A stretch of DNA of 64,000 nucleotides from Aldehydirespirator sp965219165 (GTDB lineage Bacteria; Actinomycetota; Acidimicrobiia; Acidimicrobiales; Aldehydirespiratoraceae): contig CBDCMW010000002.1 of assembly GCA_965219165.1 (NCBI GenBank), forward strand, positions 186,001-250,000. Direction: 5' to 3'. The number at the start of each line of letters is the position of its first letter. Position 1 is the stretch's first letter. The notes under the pieces are model-generated. The model had not been told where the DNA came from and made no database searches. It saw only the letters and a list, made by a program, of their open reading frames with translations. Positions 57,922 through 64,000 of this stretch are shown here, in pieces. The translations under genes and the position numbers were made by a program.

Positions 57922-58768
57922 CCCGCTCGAAGAGTCCCTCAGACAGAGCGCCCGAGTCGACTCGCTCAACCTCATCGAAGCCGCCATGCGCCACCTTCGG
58001 GCCGTGACGGTGGGACGGCTGAGGGAGAAGCCCGCCGTTCTAGCCGTGCGCGTCGGCAGCTACGGCTTCGAGGTTCTCCTCAACCGGCCGACCCAAGCCC
58101 CGGACGCATGGCGGACGGCGTCGGCGGGCTACGTCCTGGAGTTGCCCGAGGGGGTCACGGTCGAGGACCTTGACGCCGTCGGGCAGGAACAGCCCTCCCT
58201 GTGCCCCGCCCTCGTACCGGTCGGAGACACGCTCGAAGGCCCCCTGCTGTTGAACATCGAGGAGATCGGATGCCTCATCGTCTCGGGACCCAACACCCCC
58301 GCGGTGAACCTGCTCAACGCCATCGTCGGAACTCTGGGCGCGTCCCCCCTTGCCGGTGACATCCGCATCATCACGGTGGGCCTCGACACCCCGGCGGGCC
58401 TCGTCGGCTGGGAGAGGGTCCACTCCACCACCTTCGACTCCCCCGAGCTCGAGGAGCTCCTCTCGGCCGCCCCCACCGCCAGCGGCGCCTTCCTGGACAT
58501 CCTGGTGGTAGGCCCGGGCAACGACCTGCTCATCCAGCGCGCCGGCCAGGCCGCCGACGCGTCCGGCGCGCGCCTCGCCCTGGTCGGGGCCACGTCGTCG
58601 GTCGCAGCCCGCTGGCCGTGGCGCGTCCATGTCGACGAGACCACCACCGCTGTCGTGCACCCCATCGCCTGCACGATGGCCGCAGCCCAGGCGATGGCCC
58701 CCGCAATGTCCCAACTGTTGAGCGACACGCTCGACACCCCGTTCATCGCCCCCCACCCAAGATTCTAG
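57686..58768 (+). CDS. LysM-type tad protein, C-terminal frame
   Basis: This 360-residue stretch continues, in another frame, the LysM protein that begins at 56134. In this frame the sensible minisatellite reading ...AAFQPPPEPEL then TPYQSPVPPTQEPTP leads directly into VDLGPVEPAVARVEAEAP. Later come LREKPAVLAVRVGSYGFEVLL, VPVGDTLEGPLLLNIEEIG and ARWPWRVHVDETTTAVVHP. I do not recognise a catalytic motif; such mid-regions occur, from memory, in actinobacterial LysM/BTAD-type proteins. Its stop is followed directly by the ATG of the next gene at 58769. The first Met here is not necessarily used. Confidence 0.6.
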   Translation: MDLGPVEPAVARVEAEAPRMPSFMPSLTGAESAAPAPESEMVASAPRSLAGTAIGDAMMLWSLSRLRRRRSGSGPDIVDPLEESLRQSARVDSLNLIEAAMRHLRAVTVGRLREKPAVLAVRVGSYGFEVLLNRPTQAPDAWRTASAGYVLELPEGVTVEDLDAVGQEQPSLCPALVPVGDTLEGPLLLNIEEIGCLIVSGPNTPAVNLLNAIVGTLGASPLAGDIRIITVGLDTPAGLVGWERVHSTTFDSPELEELLSAAPTASGAFLDILVVGPGNDLLIQRAGQAADASGARLALVGATSSVAARWPWRVHVDETTTAVVHPIACTMAAAQAMAPAMSQLLSDTLDTPFIAPHPRF

Positions 58769-60394
58769 ATGCAACACCCTGCCCCCGTCCCGTACCGGAC
58801 CTCGTGCCGCATCCCGCCCGGTTGCGCAAGCTGCCGCAGCGGCTTGACGCCGGTAGGCGCCCTCGCCGTGCTCTGTGTGGTCGCGGTGGCGGCATGCGGC
58901 GGTGGCGGCGACAGCACCGTCACGGCCCAGACGGGCGCCTCGGACGCCGAGCCCTCAGCCGCTGCGCCGGCAGAGGTCGCGCCCTCCAGCGACTTCCTGT
59001 CCACCAGGCCCGGCGCCGGAATCGCCGCGGCCGGCGGAGACCCGCATGCTGTCGGGGGCGACAACCCCTGCGAGCAGTCCGGCCCGGCCGCGACCGAGCC
59101 GGTCGTCATCTCCTACGTCGGCGCCAAACTGGCCGAGCTCGACGCCGTCGGCCTCGAGGCGATCATCGTGGAGGAACCCGGCCTCATCATCTCCGCCTAC
59201 GTGAACGAGATCAACTTCAACGGCGGAATCCACAGGCGCTGCGTCGAGTTCGTGCCCCATCTGTGGAGCCTGGCGGACCCGGTGGCCAGCTTCACCCAAA
59301 TCTGCACCGACATGCCACAACAGCGGCCGGTCTTCTTCTTCTCGCTCAGGATCTACGAAGCGACACTCGAATGCGCCACCATCGGGGCGAGAATCCCCAC
59401 TATCGGCCTGTACGCCTCCATCCCGGCGTCGACTTTCGTCCGAACGCGGAACCTGCTCTATGTCGACGACGGTTCCGTCGAGCGCCTCCTGTCCCGCAGT
59501 CTGGAATTGACTCTCAATACGGGAGTCATCGGCAAGAGCGATCGCATCGGGCTGCTGCAGGGCAGCGGCTCCAGCGCCGGAATGGGCCTCATGGAATCGA
59601 TGGAGCTGATACGCCGCCTCGGTCTCAACCTCGTCGCCGTTGCCGACATCCCGCCGGAGTACGGGAACCTCGAACTGCTGCTCGCGGAGAAGGAGGTTCG
59701 CCTTCTCGAGACCGGCCTTTCCGAGGATGAGCTCGCCGAGGCCCAGCGCAACCTTGCGTCTATTCGACCAGAGCTCGCAGGACTGTTCGCCCAGATCGAG
59801 GAGTTCTACACCGAGGCCGCGGCTCGCTTCGCAGACTCCGGAGCGACCGTGGTGGTCTCCACCTCGGACTGGTCCGACCTGCGCCGCATGATGCGGGCCG
59901 CGGAGAGGATCGACTGGGTCCCGACATGGGTCGCCAACGACATCCAGCCGTCCACGATCGTCATCGCCGACGCTCCCAGGCGGCAGGCCCGGAGCGTGCT
60001 GCAGGTGAGCTCCCGCAGAGCCGCCGGCGACGAGGTTCCTGCGCTGGACCAGGGATGCATCACCCTGCGCAACACCGCGTCGGAGGCGCCTCCGTTCGCC
60101 CACAGGGCTCACAGTGACGCCTGGAACCTGATCACCGCCATCTGCGACTACCTGGACGTGTCGTTCAGCGCCCTGACGCGGGTGGATGGGCCGATCACAC
60201 AGGAATCGTTCGCCCGGGCCCTGAACAAGACCTACTACGAGACCGAGTACGGCGGCCTCATCACCTTCTCTCCCGCGAACCGGAACGGAGCCGAGCGCTT
60301 CCGAGTGCTGCAGGCCGACCCGGACTGCGTGCTCAATTTCTGGGGATGCATGCGCTCGACCACCGACTGGCTACTGCCGGCCATGGCCGGATAG
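58769..60394 (+). CDS. Substrate-binding lipoprotein (type I periplasmic-binding fold)
   Basis: This 541-residue lipoprotein has a signal peptide with lipobox VAVAAC (Cys near residue 43), then a Ser/Ala/Pro linker and a LivK/ANF-type fold: PVVISYVGAKLAELDAVGLE, YVNEINFNGGIHRRCVEF, IGLLQGSGSSAGMG and ATVVVSTSDWSDLRRMM. An unusual coiled-coil-like insertion (LLETGLSEDELAEAQRNLAS) is present. It starts at the base after the LysM gene stop, so it is in the same transcript, and precedes an SsuA-type binding protein. Confidence 0.75.
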   Translation: MQHPAPVPYRTSCRIPPGCASCRSGLTPVGALAVLCVVAVAACGGGGDSTVTAQTGASDAEPSAAAPAEVAPSSDFLSTRPGAGIAAAGGDPHAVGGDNPCEQSGPAATEPVVISYVGAKLAELDAVGLEAIIVEEPGLIISAYVNEINFNGGIHRRCVEFVPHLWSLADPVASFTQICTDMPQQRPVFFFSLRIYEATLECATIGARIPTIGLYASIPASTFVRTRNLLYVDDGSVERLLSRSLELTLNTGVIGKSDRIGLLQGSGSSAGMGLMESMELIRRLGLNLVAVADIPPEYGNLELLLAEKEVRLLETGLSEDELAEAQRNLASIRPELAGLFAQIEEFYTEAAARFADSGATVVVSTSDWSDLRRMMRAAERIDWVPTWVANDIQPSTIVIADAPRRQARSVLQVSSRRAAGDEVPALDQGCITLRNTASEAPPFAHRAHSDAWNLITAICDYLDVSFSALTRVDGPITQESFARALNKTYYETEYGGLITFSPANRNGAERFRVLQADPDCVLNFWGCMRSTTDWLLPAMAG

Positions 60395-60408
60395 CGGAGC
60401 AAACCCCG

Positions 60409-61611
60409 ATGGCCGGCCGTTCCGCACTGCGAACCCTGGGGGGGCTGCTGGCCGTCGCGGCGCTGCTCGCAGCATCCTGCGGCGGCGGCACCACCACGGT
60501 GTCCGTCTCGTCGGGCGTACCGGCACAGAACGCGGGCAGCCCGCAGTCCGAGCCGACGCGCATCCGGTTCGCGCAGGGCCCCGACCCGGTGTGGGAATGG
60601 CTCAAGGATTCGGGCACCGTCGCCGAGTGGGAGGCGGCCCGCAACATCCGGATCGAGGCGAGCAGCCCATTCGACCAGTTCTCCGCCTTCGCCGGGGGCC
60701 ACGCCGACATGGTGGTGATCAACGCCCTGGACGTGCCGCAGTTCGCGGAACAGTCCGACCGTGACCCGGCCATCGTCGGCAAGTACACCACCGACCGCAG
60801 CATCCTCGCGGTCAGGCGCACTTCCCGAGCCGAGAACCTCGACGACCTCGTCGAGAGAAGGATCGCGGTCGACAGCTCGCTCGGGTCCACCCTGCTTTGG
60901 GGACTGATCGCCGAGGCCCTGCACGGGCTGGAGTTCCGGGTCGACAGCCCGGACTTCGATCTGCTCGTCGTGGATTCGGTCAGCGTCGCCGACCTCGTCA
61001 TGCGAGGCGACGCCGAGGCCTGCATCTGCGTGCCCGACTTCAGCGTCCCATACCTGGCCGAAGGCACGATGAAGGCCCTCTACGGCGGCAGGTCGGCGGC
61101 AGAGGTCTACGCCGAGGACGTCGTGGGTGACCCCGCCGCGCTCCCGATGGCGGACGTCTTCCTGATCGATCAGTCATGGTACTCCCAGAACGAGGCCGCC
61201 GTCGCCTCTGTGCTGGGCTTGTGGGAGGTCGGGCTCCAGCAATGGGAGTCGGCAAGACAGGTCATCATCGCCGACTACCCCCACCTGTTCTCGGTGACCA
61301 CCGACGCGGAGATCGCCTGGATCACCGACTATGCGACCGCGCACGACTGGGTCGCGTCGTCGGTCTACGTCTCCGAAGATGAGGCCGCGGCCCACTACGC
61401 CACCTTCGCTGAGATGCGGCGAATTGGCCTGGTGGATGCCAACGCGAGCAGACCGGTCCTGGACACGATCCATTCCGACGACGGCGACCCGCATGACGAG
61501 CCCGGATCGGATGACGGCGAGGCCCACGGTGCCGGCGAGGCCCACGATGACGGCGAGGCCCACGGTGCGCCGTCGGTGCTCGTTGAGCCCCTGGAACCGA
61601 CGAGAGGATAG
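60409..61611 (+). CDS. Substrate-binding lipoprotein (SsuA/TauA/NMT1-like)
   Basis: This 400-residue lipoprotein has lipobox LLAASC (Cys 24). RIRFAQGPDPVWEWLKDSG and the segment SPFDQFSAFAGGHADMVVIN, ILAVRRTSRAENLDDL and IAVDSSLGSTLLWGLIAEA match binding proteins of the nitrate/sulfonate/taurine ABC family. The C-terminus has a His/Asp/Glu-rich stretch (HSDDGDPHDE, DDGEAHGAGEAH, DDGEAHGAP) made of short repeats, which could bind metal. It is followed 6 bp later by its permease gene. Confidence 0.78.
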   Translation: MAGRSALRTLGGLLAVAALLAASCGGGTTTVSVSSGVPAQNAGSPQSEPTRIRFAQGPDPVWEWLKDSGTVAEWEAARNIRIEASSPFDQFSAFAGGHADMVVINALDVPQFAEQSDRDPAIVGKYTTDRSILAVRRTSRAENLDDLVERRIAVDSSLGSTLLWGLIAEALHGLEFRVDSPDFDLLVVDSVSVADLVMRGDAEACICVPDFSVPYLAEGTMKALYGGRSAAEVYAEDVVGDPAALPMADVFLIDQSWYSQNEAAVASVLGLWEVGLQQWESARQVIIADYPHLFSVTTDAEIAWITDYATAHDWVASSVYVSEDEAAAHYATFAEMRRIGLVDANASRPVLDTIHSDDGDPHDEPGSDDGEAHGAGEAHDDGEAHGAPSVLVEPLEPTRG

Positions 61612-61617
61612 CCAGAC

Positions 61618-62442
61618 ATGCGGACCGTCCCCTCAGTCACGCCCGACGCCATATCGGAGCTCTCCGCCCGGGAGATGCGCCGCGTGGTCCTGCGCCGATG
61701 GCTGTTCCGATTCAGCGTCCTGATCGGCTGGATCACGTTCATCGGCGTCTGGTACCTCTTCTCCCGACTGGTCTTCAGCCCCCAGCAGCTCCCGGAACCC
61801 CATGTAGTGGCCAGCGAGTCGTGGACCCTCATCACCGAACGCGACTTCCGCACCAACATGCAAGCCAGCCTGCTGAGGGTTCTGGGCGGCTTCCTGCTCG
61901 CGGTGGTGGTGAGCACCGGGCTGGGCTGGCTGATCGCCTACAACGCCTGGTGGCGGACCCTCCTGCGCACCATCGTCCAGCTTGTGGCGAGCACGCCCAT
62001 CGTGAGCCTGGCCATCCTCACCCTGGTCGTCTTCGGCGTGTCGTCGCTGGGACCGGTCATCACCACCGCGGTGGTCGCGACCCCGTACATCATGATGAAC
62101 GTGGCCCAGGGGCTGACCTCTGTGGACCGCAGGCTCATCGTGATGAGCGAGTCCTTCGGCCGCACCCGGTCCCAGATCATCGTGGGAGTCCTGCTCCCGT
62201 CGTCGCTCTTCTCGGTGCTGGCCGGGGCTCGGCTGGCCTTCGCGGTGGCGTGGCGCATGGAGCTCCTCACCGAGATATTCGCCGCCTCCGAGGGGGTGGG
62301 GTTCCAGATCCGCCGCAGCTTCGAGAGCTACGACGTGCGCGGCATGATCGCCTGGACGGTGCTGTTCATCGCCGTGATGCTGATCTTCGAGAACCTCGTC
62401 TTCCGCCAGATCGAACGCCGACTACAGGGACGCACCACGTAG
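61618..62442 (+). CDS. ABC transporter permease (SsuC/TauC type), first
   Basis: This 274-residue inner-membrane permease has about six hydrophobic helices (WLFRFSVLIGWITFIGVWYL in the first), ASLLRVLGGFLLAVVVSTG and the EAA loop VDRRLIVMSESFGRTRSQI then VLLPSSLFSVLAGARLAF. It should pair with the second permease and the ATPase at 63505. The start is ATG 61618. Confidence 0.88.
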   Translation: MRTVPSVTPDAISELSAREMRRVVLRRWLFRFSVLIGWITFIGVWYLFSRLVFSPQQLPEPHVVASESWTLITERDFRTNMQASLLRVLGGFLLAVVVSTGLGWLIAYNAWWRTLLRTIVQLVASTPIVSLAILTLVVFGVSSLGPVITTAVVATPYIMMNVAQGLTSVDRRLIVMSESFGRTRSQIIVGVLLPSSLFSVLAGARLAFAVAWRMELLTEIFAASEGVGFQIRRSFESYDVRGMIAWTVLFIAVMLIFENLVFRQIERRLQGRTT

Positions 62443-62472
62443 CGCCTGCAGACAAAGAGGACGAATGACCCA

Positions 62473-63417
62473 ATGACCGACGCCACCCACAGCGCCCCGC
62501 CCCCGACGAGGCCGAACGACCCCATGGCCTTCACCAGTGGGCACGTAGACCTCCCGGCCGCGGCCGCCGACGATTCCCAACTGCCCGGAAACCGCAACTA
62601 CGCCGGACGGCGCCGGGTGCTGCGCCGACCGTGGATAGTGCAGCTCACGGCCTACTTGATCCTGCTAGCCGTGTGGCAGTACCTCACCACGGTCAGCGAC
62701 AGGATCCCGAGCATCGAGAAGATCCTGTCGTTCATGCTCACCGAGATCAGCGGCGGCTCCCACGGCGGCATGCTCGTAGGGGAGTTCTGGGGTCCGCTCG
62801 GACTAAGCCTGCAGCGCTACGGCATCGGCCTGGCCATCGGCATCCCGCTGGGAACGGCGCTGGGACTGCTGATCGGCAGTTCCGGCTGGGTCCGGGGGCT
62901 GCTCAACGACACCACGCTGGTGCTGCTGGCGCTGCCCGCGGTGGTATGGGCCTTCCTCGCATCGCTGTGGTTCGGCCTCACCTCCACCGCCCCGATCATC
63001 GCCGTGGTGGTGACCGTCATCCCGTTCCTGGCCGTCAACATCAGCACCGGCGTGCGCGGCATCGACCCGGCGCTGATCGAGATGTCCAAGTCGTACAAGG
63101 TGTCACGCCGCAACCGGATAGTCGACCTGCTGCTCGGCGGCACCCTCCCCAACGCCTTCACCGGGGTGCGGCTGGCCTTCACGACCGGGTGGAACAGCCT
63201 GCTCATCGTGGAATGGTTCGGCGCCACCGCGGGGGTCGGCTGGCGAGCCCGGTTCTGGTACGACGCCCTGCGCTACGCCGGCTTCGTGGGCTGGGTGTTC
63301 CTGTTCGTGCTGCTGATCACCGTGCTCGACCGCTTGGTGCTGCGACGACTCGAGCTCTACTCGACCCAGTGGAGCCAGAGGCCGACGGTCACCTTCGCGG
63401 AGGACTGGGGCTTGTGA
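62473..63417 (+). CDS. ABC transporter permease (SsuC/TauC type), second
   Basis: This 314-residue permease of the same family has ~45 polar residues, then VQLTAYLILLAVWQYLTTVS, GLSLQRYGIGLAIGIPLGTA and the EAA loop GIDPALIEMSKSYKVSRRN then LLLGGTLPNAFTGVRLAF. Two different permeases imply a heterodimeric membrane part, less common than the homodimer of SsuC. The start is ATG 62473. Confidence 0.88.
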   Translation: MTDATHSAPPPTRPNDPMAFTSGHVDLPAAAADDSQLPGNRNYAGRRRVLRRPWIVQLTAYLILLAVWQYLTTVSDRIPSIEKILSFMLTEISGGSHGGMLVGEFWGPLGLSLQRYGIGLAIGIPLGTALGLLIGSSGWVRGLLNDTTLVLLALPAVVWAFLASLWFGLTSTAPIIAVVVTVIPFLAVNISTGVRGIDPALIEMSKSYKVSRRNRIVDLLLGGTLPNAFTGVRLAFTTGWNSLLIVEWFGATAGVGWRARFWYDALRYAGFVGWVFLFVLLITVLDRLVLRRLELYSTQWSQRPTVTFAEDWGL

Positions 63418-63504
63418 TGGCGCCTGGCAGGCGCATCCGCGCCGAGTCGCCCGCACCGGCGCACTGAGAAGCAACGGGAACCACACAAACCAAGGGAGAG
63501 CCAG

Positions 63505-64000
63505 ATGGCGACTGTCCTGATAGAGAACCTGACCAAGATATACCCCCCGACGATCACCTACCCGCACCGGGTACAGGCCCTCGGAGGGGTCAACATGTCG
63601 GTCACCGGCAACGTGTTCGTGGCCGTGCTCGGCCCGTCGGGCAGCGGCAAGACAACGCTGCTGAACATCGTGGCCGGCGTGGAGACGCCCACGTCCGGCT
63701 CGGTGAGGGCCGTGCAGGGCGGCGTGCCCGCCCAGGTCGGCTACGTGTTCCAGGAGCCCCGGCTGCTACCGTGGCGCACCGTGCTCAACAACATGCTGTA
63801 CGTCCAGGACCGCAAGTCCGACCGGTCGCGCCGCGAGGCCGAGTTCTACCTGACCATGGTGGGACTGCACGAGGTCGCCCACCTGTTCCCGTCGCAGCTC
63901 TCGGCCGGCATGCAGCAGCGGGTCGGCATCGCCCGGGCGTTCCTGGTGAACCCCGACATCCTGCTGATGGACGAGCCCTTCAGCCACATGGACGCCCTCA
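63505..64000 (+). CDS. ABC transporter ATPase (SsuB/TauB type), 3' end missing
   Basis: The first 165 residues are visible. Walker A is LGPSGSGKTTLLNIVAG, the Q-loop VFQEPRLLPWRTVLNNM, the signature QLSAGMQQRVGIARAF (Ala in place of the second Gly) and Walker B ILLMDEPFSHMDAL at the window end. The FQxPRLLPW form is typical of SsuB/TauB. The start is ATG 63505, with GGGAGAG seven bases upstream. It powers the two permeases before it. Confidence 0.9.
   Translation, partial: MATVLIENLTKIYPPTITYPHRVQALGGVNMSVTGNVFVAVLGPSGSGKTTLLNIVAGVETPTSGSVRAVQGGVPAQVGYVFQEPRLLPWRTVLNNMLYVQDRKSDRSRREAEFYLTMVGLHEVAHLFPSQLSAGMQQRVGIARAFLVNPDILLMDEPFSHMDAL

Noticed and set aside
56793..57987. Minus-strand Gly/Trp/Val-rich frames opposite the LysM gene
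   Set aside because: They come from the reverse of the Pro/Glu minisatellite; no start signal or conserved domain.
1..64000. tRNA, rRNA, integrase or phage genes that would explain the repeats
   Set aside because: None could be recognised by eye on either strand; a tRNAscan/Infernal and HMM search would be needed to be sure.

Overview
This window comes from a GC-rich chromosome. It uses GTG and TTG starts freely and carries a large set of fatty-acid/CoA enzymes: four acyl-CoA dehydrogenases, three AMP-forming acyl-CoA ligases, a family III CoA-transferase, a TesB thioesterase, a thiolase/DUF35 pair, two P450s and an F420-type LLM oxidoreductase. It also has a tad pilus locus. The mix suggests an actinobacterium, most likely of the Acidimicrobiia type, but this is inferred from gene content only. 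No rRNA, tRNA, CRISPR array, integrase or transposase gene was seen.

Layout. 0-3.4 kb: end of a DUF4202 gene, then an acyl-CoA dehydrogenase and an APH-family kinase. 3.4-6.4 kb: a three-gene lipid operon (acyltransferase, PAP2 phosphatase, flippase-like protein) joined by 4-base overlaps. 6.6-14.4 kb: P450, a frameshifted acyl-CoA ligase, two amidohydrolases, three tandem copies of a small membrane coiled-coil protein (the third broken) and an LLM oxidoreductase. 15-19 kb: FGGY kinase, 2-hydroxyacid dehydrogenase and class II aldolase, separated by two striking repeat arrays. 19-25.4 kb: enoyl-CoA hydratase, two MFS transporters, thioesterase, and the DUF35/thiolase pair. 25.5-31 kb: a branched-chain-type ABC transporter with a fused permease. 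31.6-46.7 kb: more acyl-CoA dehydrogenases, a second tandem trio of small coiled-coil proteins, P450, CoA-transferase, amidohydrolase, two ligases, an NTF2-like protein, a zinc alcohol dehydrogenase and a VOC protein. 46.7-58.8 kb: tad pilus locus (prepilin peptidase, CpaB, TadZ-like, TadA, TadB, TadC, two pilin-like proteins, three TadE/G-like proteins, a LysM protein). 58.8-64 kb: in the same direction with very short gaps, two substrate-binding lipoproteins, two permeases and an ATPase (cut by the window end).

The most unusual property is the density of repeats. (i) A mosaic interspersed element of about 115-360 bp occurs at five intergenic sites, always in the same orientation, with one of its modules also found alone twice. 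(ii) A family of roughly 50-bp intergenic palindromes occurs at least seven times. (iii) In-frame minisatellites interrupt or extend many proteins; in two genes they coincide with frameshifts. (iv) A 47-bp unit carrying a ribosome-binding site and start codon is repeated so that a chain of overlapping 16-codon ORFs leads into the aldolase gene. (v) A family of small membrane-anchored coiled-coil proteins has internal DNA repeats of 21 or 33 bp, exactly one coiled-coil heptad or hendecad, and whole genes are triplicated at two loci. These five observations are the best candidates for undescribed biology here.
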